From Collimonas arenae (GTDB lineage: Bacteria; Pseudomonadota; Gammaproteobacteria; Burkholderiales; Burkholderiaceae_D), in NCBI RefSeq assembly GCF_000786695.1, contig NZ_CP009962.1:4340001-4404000 (forward strand): 64,000 nucleotides of DNA, given 5' to 3'. Shown here piece after piece: positions 8,961 to 15,655 of this stretch (positions within the stretch are counted from its first letter, which is position 1; each line of letters starts with the position of its first letter). A program made the position numbers and the translations under genes. Below the pieces are notes generated by a model that saw nothing but the letters and a program-made list of their open reading frames with translations, ran no database searches and was not told the origin of the DNA.

Positions 8961-10736
8961 GTGATAGCTGAAAAATGTTATTGGTTGCTATGTTTTGTTC
9001 CGCTAGAGACAACCCCCACGCCGAAGATATTTGGATTCGCAGAATTCATTGCCGCAGTGGCGTTGTTGGCCGTGGTCTACACGATTACTGACGTGCGTTA
9101 TAAATTCAGAATTGCAGTGACTCCTGGTTGGATGTACATCAGCACTTTCTATTTGATTGGGGTCGTCGGCTTGCAAACACTTCTAACAGAAGTTTGGATG
9201 GCCGCTCACTGGTGGGTTCCCAAGACAGTTGATTGGCTCACTCGTACTACCTGGCAAGCTGCGTTTGGACTTCTGTTTCTTGGCACGTTCTTGACTTGGA
9301 TGTATTACGCATTTATCCGCCCCCCTATTTTTGGGAGGCGCAACGCTGCTAGATTCGCGATGGAGCTGTATCGATATATTTTGCGGGGTAATGACGAAGA
9401 GCTTAAGGTGATCGCCAATGAATTGGCGAGATCCGCTGCTGCATTGATTAAACATTCGAGGGAAATAGTCCCTCCCCCGCATAACGAGAAAGAATCTGCA
9501 GCGACATCTTCAAGAAGGGCTAAGGCATGCGACTATGCTTTTGATATCTTACTACTGATTGCCAATCGCAAATTCTGTCGGCAAATTGTTGCCACGTCTC
9601 CAGTCACCGTGCTGGCATTCTTTCGCGCAATAACTGAGACTGGAAAATTTTCAGTCCCAGTGGGGCAATTTTCCCGCAACATTTCTAGCGAAGCGATTCT
9701 CCAAAAGGGTTCGTTCTTATATGGCGAGACAGAAGGATATGACTCCGGGCTTCTTGGGTATATAAAACCAGTTAGCCAAGCGCTTTACAGTAACTATGCA
9801 CTGATAGAACAAGTGGGACGCACAGGCTCTTCTCCGTTAGATATCTACTATGACGAACAATGGACATGGGATGCCAAACAATGGGGAGGCTTCTGTCGCG
9901 CAGCACTCATTTCTTTGAAAGGAAGCTTTGTAACTGGATCGATAGCAGAACCTACGATGGTTTTGAATCGTGCCCTGAATTCGATGGAGTCAGCTTATCG
10001 GGATTTGCATCAATTAGATGGTAAGTCATTTGCATATGAAAGTGGTGTTGGTGCACAGCTTAGAACAATTGTCGATTTTGTGAAAAAAGCTATCGACATC
10101 CTCGAGCAAGCACCCAATCCACCGACGCCAATACGCCAGAGAAAAAACAAGCACATTGGCAAGAACATTTATGATCACATTGCCGATTTGCTTTACAACA
10201 TTTGCCGCGCCGCAGCCGGTATGAAAGCGCCATCAAATGACAGTTGGTCAATTCAGTACGTGGTAGTTTGGAGTGCTATATTCGAACGCTTCGACAATCG
10301 ACGTGTCCGGAAAATCATTCAATGCAAAGTCCGTCGTCTTTTGTACGACCAAATCGAGTATCTTGCGACCTTTCCCAACTACGAGGGGGCTGCTATTCTT
10401 GGCTATTGTCTCAATATGCTTGGGCTGACGTCGCCTGAAAATAGGAACGGGATATATAGAGTCAGTTACCCATTGACGAAAACAATTCATTCTTGGACCC
10501 GCCGGAATTATTTATGGCTGCAGAAAGAGTGTCCGGCAGTTGCCGATAATATTTTATGCGGCGACATCAGTTTTGAACGGGCACGTGACTACGTGAATCT
10601 CGAGGATGGTCTTCCGATGAATGTGCATGTTCCAAATCGATTGGTATTGACTGCAAGACACGGAATGAGCCGTGAACCTCGAAAGTACTATTTGAACCTT
10701 GACGTACCGGTCGCACCACCAATCAATATTAAATGA
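8961..10736 (+). CDS. orphan membrane-anchored protein, 591 aa (prophage cargo)
   Basis: The start is GTG at 8961 with a strong GGAGGG at 8951-8956. Two to three membrane helices lie in the first 120 residues (FAEFIAAVALLAVVYTI, YISTFYLIGVVGLQTLL, AAFGLLFLGTFLTWMYYAFI). A mostly helical cytoplasmic region of about 470 residues follows, without a motif I recognise. It follows the other orphan membrane gene on the same strand after 131 bp and converges with the ApeA-like gene. The architecture (membrane anchor plus large unknown domain) and the setting would fit a defence effector, but that is inference. Confidence 0.7.
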   Translation: MIAEKCYWLLCFVPLETTPTPKIFGFAEFIAAVALLAVVYTITDVRYKFRIAVTPGWMYISTFYLIGVVGLQTLLTEVWMAAHWWVPKTVDWLTRTTWQAAFGLLFLGTFLTWMYYAFIRPPIFGRRNAARFAMELYRYILRGNDEELKVIANELARSAAALIKHSREIVPPPHNEKESAATSSRRAKACDYAFDILLLIANRKFCRQIVATSPVTVLAFFRAITETGKFSVPVGQFSRNISSEAILQKGSFLYGETEGYDSGLLGYIKPVSQALYSNYALIEQVGRTGSSPLDIYYDEQWTWDAKQWGGFCRAALISLKGSFVTGSIAEPTMVLNRALNSMESAYRDLHQLDGKSFAYESGVGAQLRTIVDFVKKAIDILEQAPNPPTPIRQRKNKHIGKNIYDHIADLLYNICRAAAGMKAPSNDSWSIQYVVVWSAIFERFDNRRVRKIIQCKVRRLLYDQIEYLATFPNYEGAAILGYCLNMLGLTSPENRNGIYRVSYPLTKTIHSWTRRNYLWLQKECPAVADNILCGDISFERARDYVNLEDGLPMNVHVPNRLVLTARHGMSREPRKYYLNLDVPVAPPINIK

Positions 10737-10866
10737 GGAAAAATGAGAGCTAAAGGTCAGACCTTCCAATGATGCGCTGGCGAAATCACAGATCGAGATC
10801 ATCGGTTCAAGCTTGCGAGATCTTATTTATCATTGCAAAACCTGTTCCCACCGTTATCGAGCAGGA

Positions 10867-12303
10867 CTAGTTGCCATTACTGGTGGAAAACGTAATCTTG
10901 GGCGGCGTCTCAATTAGATGATGACTCTTAATTCTTTTCGCAATCAACGCTGCGCTATCAATGGAAACTTCAATTTTTGTGAGCAAGGAAATTATTAAGA
11001 GAGTTTCGATAAACTTCGCTTTTTTTTCAATTTCGCATTCCTCCGGCTCGACTTCGTTGGCATGAGTCAAATCATTTCTCAGCTTGCATATGGGGCCGAT
11101 GTTGGAGGGACCGTATATCCATTGCGAGAGAAGATCAGGAGAGATTTTTTTGATAAACCTAACTATACAACCTTCCGTGTTCAGCTTTGATCGATTTAGA
11201 CCAACCAATCTGTTCAATAGCCGCTCAACATTCTTTCGATCACCAAAATGGCTGACTAGAAATGGTGTGGCTCGTTCAATCAAAGCTAAAAGCTTATTTT
11301 CTGACAAAAACGACTCTTCCTGAGAACAAAGTTTTTCCAATAAGCGAAAAAATCCCAAAAATCGCTCTTCCGGATTCTCCATTTCGCGGTACTTGATGTA
11401 TTTTTTAAAGTGCATCTTTTCCGCAGCGGCCAAATTGAAATATATTGAAAATGAATCGAGTGGAAATTCTGGGAGACCAAAATGATCGATGCGCAAATTT
11501 CTCCCTAAAGGAAATAGCGGGAAGTCGCGATTACTATCTCTTGATATCGCACGTGGAAAATACAATGACAGACCCGGTATGCGTTCATGTAAAGTTGTGA
11601 GCTTAACCCTGTTTAGGTCTAGCGCCTTGCCTAGCAAAAATGAAAACAAGGTTTCTAGCTCATTGACATTTTCAATGATTTGATCTGCGGTTTTTTCTTC
11701 TTCGAAGGAAAGAGAAAGCGCTGGCGGATATCTCAATCCCAAGTTAAACGCTTCAACTGAGTGGTGCGTGGAAATACGATAAATGACGCGCAACTCGCCG
11801 AGAGCATCTATGGTTTTCTGAAATTCTGAGGGAAGAATTCCGTAACATGGAAAGAGCGTATTGTTAGTATGGTTGCCAACTATTTCGTCCTGGGTGTTCG
11901 TATATCCAACCCACTTGGCGATAGATGGAGAGTCGAGCTCAATCCCCAGAAATTTAACATTCCTAGAAATATGTGCACGACTGTAAATGACATGCGATAT
12001 TCTGTATCGAATTTCGAAATGGGATACTGATTTCGGGTAGCGAGCAATGTGATGAATGTGGCCCCCTTCACCCTTAAGACCTAGTAGCAGAAGCGATCCC
12101 GAGAAACTATTGCAAGCGAGTTCACTTAACCCATCCATATCGAGGGTATGCTGGCGATCTTCCGAGATGTCCCCCCTAATGATCAGCGTACACCCCTCCG
12201 GAGCAAGCGATAACTCGCCGGCGAAATGGGTTCCATTGTTTTCTATCGTGACTATGAATTGATAACTTTGACTCAGATGGAGTTCGTCAGGAATTCTTTC
12301 CAT
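10867..12303 (-). CDS. ApeA-like HEPN-domain protein, candidate anti-phage effector
   Basis: This 478-residue protein has an N-terminal beta-rich region (1-170) and a helical C-terminal HEPN domain (about 320-460). The HEPN motif is visible as R409-N-D-L-T-H414 (R-X4-H), the usual catalytic pair of HEPN ribonucleases. Two-part proteins of this kind match the ApeA family, known to protect enterobacteria against phage through RNA cleavage. The gene reads in the same direction as the repressor, downstream of it, so it could be expressed in the lysogen. Family membership is from memory, not a search. Confidence 0.7.
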   Translation of the reverse strand: MERIPDELHLSQSYQFIVTIENNGTHFAGELSLAPEGCTLIIRGDISEDRQHTLDMDGLSELACNSFSGSLLLLGLKGEGGHIHHIARYPKSVSHFEIRYRISHVIYSRAHISRNVKFLGIELDSPSIAKWVGYTNTQDEIVGNHTNNTLFPCYGILPSEFQKTIDALGELRVIYRISTHHSVEAFNLGLRYPPALSLSFEEEKTADQIIENVNELETLFSFLLGKALDLNRVKLTTLHERIPGLSLYFPRAISRDSNRDFPLFPLGRNLRIDHFGLPEFPLDSFSIYFNLAAAEKMHFKKYIKYREMENPEERFLGFFRLLEKLCSQEESFLSENKLLALIERATPFLVSHFGDRKNVERLLNRLVGLNRSKLNTEGCIVRFIKKISPDLLSQWIYGPSNIGPICKLRNDLTHANEVEPEECEIEKKAKFIETLLIISLLTKIEVSIDSAALIAKRIKSHHLIETPPKITFSTSNGN

Positions 12304-12408
12304 GTTGCAGTTTTCCTATCCGATGTGGATGGTGATTCCCATGTATCTGACAACCCTACGGGCGCTCAGTGGAGCCGCGTCGCAATTGGGTCGCAGCGGC
12401 CCAATTGG

Positions 12409-12759
12409 TCACATTTCAGCATCGCGGCTATGTCGTGACTCTTCTCCCCAATAGGAATGTTTGCCCGGCCCATTCGAAAAACATACTCGATAACTGCCGT
12501 TTTGTCTTTTGATTACCGCACCAACAGAATAAAACTGGTTGGCGATTCTGCAGTAACTATCTGGCACTGCTGCGGCTGCTACTGGCGGTTGAAACACAGG
12601 CCAATTACCAGTCATCAGTGCTGCCATAAGCGTCATCGTTTGCAACTTAAAGGCCCGTCTCAAGCGTGGAGACGTGTGTGATAACTGCGCCTGTGATATT
12701 TGTTCTAACGCAGGCTTGAGAGCATCCAACGCTTGCGACGCCAACAGCACGTTGCCCAT
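12409..12759 (-). CDS. DUF1496-like small exported protein
   Basis: The frame from the ATG at 12759 gives 116 residues; GTG at 12762 is also possible. A hydrophobic stretch (MTLMAALMTG) after a basic RLRRAFK segment could be a signal or anchor. The end (YCRIANQFYSVGAVIKRQNG...) has the Cys, YSVGAVI and later Cys pattern of DUF1496 proteins. The open frame extends upstream to 12993, antisense-free but inside the repressor gene in another frame. It could also be read as a -1/+1 continuation of the repressor across an A9 run. The true start is uncertain. Confidence 0.5.
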   Translation of the reverse strand: MGNVLLASQALDALKPALEQISQAQLSHTSPRLRRAFKLQTMTLMAALMTGNWPVFQPPVAAAAVPDSYCRIANQFYSVGAVIKRQNGSYRVCFSNGPGKHSYWGEESRHSRDAEM

Positions 12760-12808
12760 CACCAGCTGCCCGATTGTCGCGCCTTCAAATTCGCGCCAGC
12801 CGCAAAAT

Positions 12809-13294
12809 CTACTCGCCCAATTTTTTTTTCGTCTTCTTGCCGCTCTTGCCGCCAACTTCAATATTCTGGTCGCCGGCAATATGCTGATCGCCCTGGGTAA
12901 CGTGTTTTGCTTTGACCTTCCCAAGAAACTGACTACCACTTCGAGGCGTTGCAGTCGGCTTGCTAATTTCCGTTGACGTAGTGCCGACAACATCGAGCAT
13001 GCCCAGCATATTCACTTTCCCACGCAAGTCCAGTTTGCGAAAACCGGACAGCAATTCTATTTCTTCCGGTGTCATGGCGCTGTTCGAACGCTGTCCAGTC
13101 AAAACGTACTGAATATCGCCGCCAGCTAGTGCGAGTGCGGCAAGCGCATCCCCGCCGGGTACTGCCTGACCACGTTCGTACCTGCTCGACATTTCTCTGC
13201 GCACACCCATTTGGTCTGCCATTTCCTGCTGGGTAAATCCTAGGCGATCTCGTTCTTCACGTAGTCGCTCACCACAATTCGCGTTAAAAGACAC
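12809..13294 (-). CDS. XRE-family phage repressor
   Basis: An N-terminal helix-turn-helix (LREERDRLGFTQQEMADQMG, about residues 10-60) is typical of XRE repressors. The C-terminal part is short, with a basic Lys-rich end. GTG at 13294 is chosen as start because CAAGGA (13301-13306) sits at proper spacing; an in-frame ATG at 13345 would give 178 residues. The later start leaves a perfect inverted repeat (13311-13328) in the divergent promoter region. It faces the early genes at 13368 onward, so it is the likely lysogeny regulator. A run of nine A codes for the Lys-rich end. Confidence 0.85.
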   Translation of the reverse strand: MSFNANCGERLREERDRLGFTQQEMADQMGVRREMSSRYERGQAVPGGDALAALALAGGDIQYVLTGQRSNSAMTPEEIELLSGFRKLDLRGKVNMLGMLDVVGTTSTEISKPTATPRSGSQFLGKVKAKHVTQGDQHIAGDQNIEVGGKSGKKTKKKLGE

Positions 13295-13310
13295 AATATT
13301 TCCTTGACTC

Positions 13311-13328
13311 TGTGCATTTAAGTGCACA
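13311..13328. promoter_or_regulatory. putative repressor operator (inverted repeat)
   Basis: TGTGCA (13311-13316) and TGCACA (13323-13328) form a perfect inverted repeat with a six-base spacer. They lie in the 73-bp space between the repressor start at 13294 and the divergent gene at 13368. Position and symmetry suit an operator for the XRE protein. No experimental support is available. Confidence 0.5.
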
Positions 13329-13367
13329 TAATTACGCCATCCCATAGCGATTACACATCATAACATC

Positions 13368-13565
13368 ATGCAAATATTGCCCAAAATCACCCGGACAGAG
13401 AAAGGTGTCACGTCCCAGCCGCTAGGCATTCGACTGGCGCCGGCAGAAGTGACGGAAGTCGAACAATTTGCTTCCCGTCACTCGCAATCTCGCGCCCGCT
13501 TTCTGCGCTCTCTCATCCTGCGCGGCCTTGCCGACTACAAACGCGAATTTGCCTCCAATCAATAA
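13368..13565 (+). CDS. small ribbon-helix-helix-like protein, early operon
   Basis: This 65-residue protein is the first gene of the early operon divergent from the repressor. Residues 18-60 (GIRLAPAEVTEVEQFASRHS then RFLRSLILRGLADY) show a short strand followed by two helices, as in ribbon-helix-helix DNA-binding proteins. It could be a Cox-like regulator of the lytic switch by position, but no family is firmly recognised. Confidence 0.6.
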   Translation: MQILPKITRTEKGVTSQPLGIRLAPAEVTEVEQFASRHSQSRARFLRSLILRGLADYKREFASNQ

Positions 13566-13581
13566 CCGATAAGGACGTTGC

Positions 13582-13779
13582 ATGTATCCCGACATCAAAA
13601 GAATCCGCAATAACCGCATCATGGTGCGCATGGATCACTACGAGCTTGCCATCGTTGAATCCATCGCCAACTACCAGGGCGAGGCTGTTTCCACCATCGT
13701 CCGGCAGATGGTTATGAAGGAAGCAATGGCGATCATGGCCGAATTCGATAACGACAGTGTAAGCCGCCGCGTTGCCTAA
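13582..13779 (+). CDS. small ribbon-helix-helix-like protein, early operon
   Basis: This 65-residue protein starts 16 bp after the previous gene, with AAGGA before the ATG. The sequence NRIMVRMDHYELAIVESIAN followed by VSTIVRQMVMKEAMAIM again suggests strand-helix-helix folding. The two adjacent small genes may encode related DNA-binding regulators. Function is unknown. Confidence 0.6.
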   Translation: MYPDIKRIRNNRIMVRMDHYELAIVESIANYQGEAVSTIVRQMVMKEAMAIMAEFDNDSVSRRVA

Positions 13780-13828
13780 ACCAAGGCAGCAACAAGCAAC
13801 TTATCAGCAACCGAAAAGCAGCCGAAAA

Positions 13829-14023
13829 ATGCCAGAAGTCCATACGCCGTACGAAGACAAAGATGTCGATTTTCTGGAGACGCTTCGTCAGAAACTTGGA
13901 TTGAGCGATATCGAACAGGTGACCGAGTGGCTGCTGAAATCACGGATACGCAAGCAGTCCCGCAACATCACCGGCAGAGGCCGCGCTATGCATCTGGTGG
14001 ATCGGAAGCCGTCATGCGAGTAA
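13829..14023 (+). CDS. small protein of unknown function, early operon
   Basis: From the ATG at 13829 this gives 64 residues. An in-frame TTG at 13772, overlapping the previous stop, would give 83. The central part (KDVDFLETLRQKLGLSDIEQVTEWLLKS) is predicted helical and resembles dimerisation segments of small phage regulators. It overlaps the start of the ogr-like gene by 10 bases, suggesting coupled translation. Confidence 0.5.
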   Translation: MPEVHTPYEDKDVDFLETLRQKLGLSDIEQVTEWLLKSRIRKQSRNITGRGRAMHLVDRKPSCE

Positions 14024-14265
14024 TCAGCATCCCTTGCCCCCATTGCCATCACCGCGTGCGCGCCGCCAAGAGCCGCACCATGTCGGACATGATGAAAGAG
14101 ATCACCTATATGTGCCAGAACCCTGATTGCGGCCACGTCTTTGTGGCCAGCCTGGAAGTGCTGCGTACCTTGTCGATGTCGGCGATGCCGAATCCTGATG
14201 TGCGCATTCATGTTTCTCAGCATGTGCGCAATGCCTGCGCCAATCAACTGGCGTTGAAGCTGTGA
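14014..14265 (+). CDS. ogr: Ogr/Delta-type late transcription activator
   Basis: This 83-residue zinc-binding protein has the exact P2 Ogr spacing: C8-X2-C11-X22-C34-X4-C39 within CPHC...CQNPDC. Ogr proteins contact the alpha subunit of RNA polymerase and switch on the late tail and capsid operons. The start ATG at 14014 overlaps the previous gene. This confirms P2-like control of the late genes at the left of the window. Confidence 0.92.
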   Translation: MRVISIPCPHCHHRVRAAKSRTMSDMMKEITYMCQNPDCGHVFVASLEVLRTLSMSAMPNPDVRIHVSQHVRNACANQLALKL

Positions 14266-14272
14266 GCTGCCT

Positions 14273-14389
14273 ATGACGAAGACACTTCGTATCCTGTCGC
14301 CGCCGTAGTCCCAGCTAGTTCGTTTTACCTCTCGTTGTTACCTGCAGCGCCTGAAACAGGGCGTGTGGGATTCGTTCACCCTGAAATAA
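14273..14389 (+). pseudogene. 38-codon ORF with in-frame amber stop
   Basis: From the ATG at 14273 the frame reads MTKTLRILSPP, then TAG at 14306-14308, then continues SQLVRFTSRCYLQRLKQG to a TAA at 14387-14389. The second part looks like genuine coding sequence, and its end is similar to the leader before 14994. It may be a small phage gene broken by an amber codon, or the real start may lie after the amber. Confidence is low. Confidence 0.3.
14361..14385 (+). repeat. 25-bp leader repeat, copy 1
   Basis: A 25-bp segment ending in TTCACCCTGAA matches 14957-14981 at 23 of 25 positions. Both copies end a dozen bases before an ATG preceded by an AAGG-type ribosome binding site. The pair may stem from a small duplicated gene end. 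Confidence 0.6.
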
Positions 14390-14468
14390 GGAAATCATCA
14401 TGAACAAGCACTTTCATCGCCCCGCATTGACACCGTTATCTGGTGCAACTAGTACGTCGCACCGTGTA

Positions 14469-14750
14469 TCAGCGCTTCCGGAAAATGGCGTCGTAACCGT
14501 TCTTTGGGTTGGATTGACCCTCCAGTTCGTCGACAAAATCCAGATTAACCAATTGATCGATAGCGTCCAAAAACTCTGTCAAACCGGTGATGCCGACGAC
14601 GCGATAAATCACGTTCTTCTCGTTGCAGATGCCAACAATCATGCGCTCTTTCTTGACAGCGCTCATGCTTGCGGTCTCCGCCTCAAGGCGTTGCATCACA
14701 CGTTCGTCGGTGGTGCCAATCTCGATGGCGGGAATAAGTGCAGTCTTCAT
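14469..14750 (-). CDS. hypothetical protein on the strand opposite to the early operon
   Basis: This 93-residue protein begins MKTALIPAIEIGTTDERV and has AAAGGA at good distance before the ATG. It is a mixed alpha/beta sequence with two hydrophobic strands (MIVGICNE, VIYRVVGI). It lies between two copies of a 25-bp leader repeat, which suggests insertion into the early operon. A plus-strand frame of similar length overlaps it but looks like its shadow. No family is recognised. Confidence 0.6.
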   Translation of the reverse strand: MKTALIPAIEIGTTDERVMQRLEAETASMSAVKKERMIVGICNEKNVIYRVVGITGLTEFLDAIDQLVNLDFVDELEGQSNPKNGYDAIFRKR

Positions 14751-14956
14751 AAATCCTTTCAGGTGGGTTCGGAGTCTCCGTTTTGGCCCCAGATCTCGGG
14801 GTACATCCGCAAGTATATCCGCAAATCATTGTTAAATTGTCATGTGGAAAGTTTGCGCTGATCATGATCAGAATTCCTCCCATCCTGGCGCCGCCGTAAC
14901 ACCGCTCTAATTCGCTTCATTCTCACTAGTTATCGACCTACAACGCCATCGCCATG

Positions 14957-14981
14957 GCGTGCGGGATTCGCTCACCCTGAA
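14957..14981 (+). repeat. 25-bp leader repeat, copy 2
   Basis: This is the second copy of the segment at 14361-14385, differing at two positions (both T to C). It precedes the gene at 14994 with an AAAGG ribosome binding site directly after it. Confidence 0.6.
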
Positions 14982-14993
14982 GAAAGGTAAACC

Positions 14994-15212
14994 ATGTCTC
15001 AGCGACTATATTTCTGCCAACTGACACAAATCAAAGTCGGGCCGGTCAAGACGCTCCGCCATCCAGACCCGGCTATCGGGATCTACTCAACACAAAAAAT
15101 CGTCTTCCATTTCGAGGGAGGAAATACGCAAGAATTGACGCTGGACCTTGAAACCGGCGCGCACGCCCTTGCACTGGGTGAATGCATCACCAATGCAGAG
15201 GTGAACGCATGA
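14994..15212 (+). CDS. phage hypothetical protein, 72 aa
   Basis: This small protein has alternating beta strands (LYFCQLTQIKV, TQKIVFHFEGG, ELTLDLETGA). GAAAGG precedes the ATG. Its stop overlaps the next gene as ATGA, which shows translational coupling. No family is recognised. It belongs to the early gene row leading to gpA. Confidence 0.65.
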   Translation: MSQRLYFCQLTQIKVGPVKTLRHPDPAIGIYSTQKIVFHFEGGNTQELTLDLETGAHALALGECITNAEVNA

Positions 15213-15307
15213 AAAAATTCCTTCTCGACCTCTGCGTTGTCTTCCTCGGCTGTGTCTTGATCATGGCTGGCCCGCTGTTGAGCGCCGCTGGTGTGATTGG
15301 AGGCTAA
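15209..15307 (+). CDS. 32-aa single-span membrane peptide
   Basis: The frame starts at the ATG overlapping the previous stop (ATGA at 15209-15212) and encodes MKKFLLDLCVVFLGCVLIMA followed by GPLLSAAGVIGG. Two lysines then one hydrophobic helix make it a probable inner-membrane peptide. The coupling and the gene after it (start 15311, four bases past the stop) support a real gene. Function is unknown. Confidence 0.55.
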   Translation: MKKFLLDLCVVFLGCVLIMAGPLLSAAGVIGG

Positions 15308-15310
15308 GCC

Positions 15311-15655
15311 ATGGCCGGATTATCTCAACATGCGCACCAGGACATTGCACAAACGCACCTGCAGCACGCCTATGTCGTTCTCGCCGGCGACAAGGAAAGC
15401 ATCCGCGCTGCGCATTGGCGGCGCATCTCGCCACGGGTACGCAAGATGATTATGTGGATGGCTAACCTGGACGCCAAGAAAAGCGAGGCTACCTTGCAAT
15501 CGTTGAGCGCCTTAGAGCGCGGCAAGATGCATTGCGAGGCGCGCCGCCTCATCAAAGAACTGGAACTTGTCTTGCGCTGCGCACAGGGTGGTGAAGTGTC
15601 TAGCCAGTTTCCCGCGCCGGGCCACGAATCGGACGGCATCGCCGCAAAGCCATGA
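15311..15655 (+). CDS. phage hypothetical protein, 114 aa
   Basis: This is a helical protein with a basic middle part (RRISPRVRKMIMWMANLDAKKSEA). Its stop overlaps the gpA start as ATGA (15652-15655), so it is translated together with the replication protein. No known family is recognised. Its position just upstream of gpA is shared by small genes in related P2-like phages. Confidence 0.65.
   Translation: MAGLSQHAHQDIAQTHLQHAYVVLAGDKESIRAAHWRRISPRVRKMIMWMANLDAKKSEATLQSLSALERGKMHCEARRLIKELELVLRCAQGGEVSSQFPAPGHESDGIAAKP

Noticed and set aside
12760..12993. N-terminal extension of the DUF1496-like frame
   Set aside because: It lies inside the repressor gene in another frame on the same strand and has a basic, low-quality sequence. 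Only the part after 12762 looks like protein.
14400..14861. 153-aa plus-strand frame with AAGGA before the ATG
   Set aside because: Most of it is antisense to the 93-aa minus frame, which has more protein-like composition and its own good ribosome binding site. The plus frame reads like a shadow after about 23 residues.
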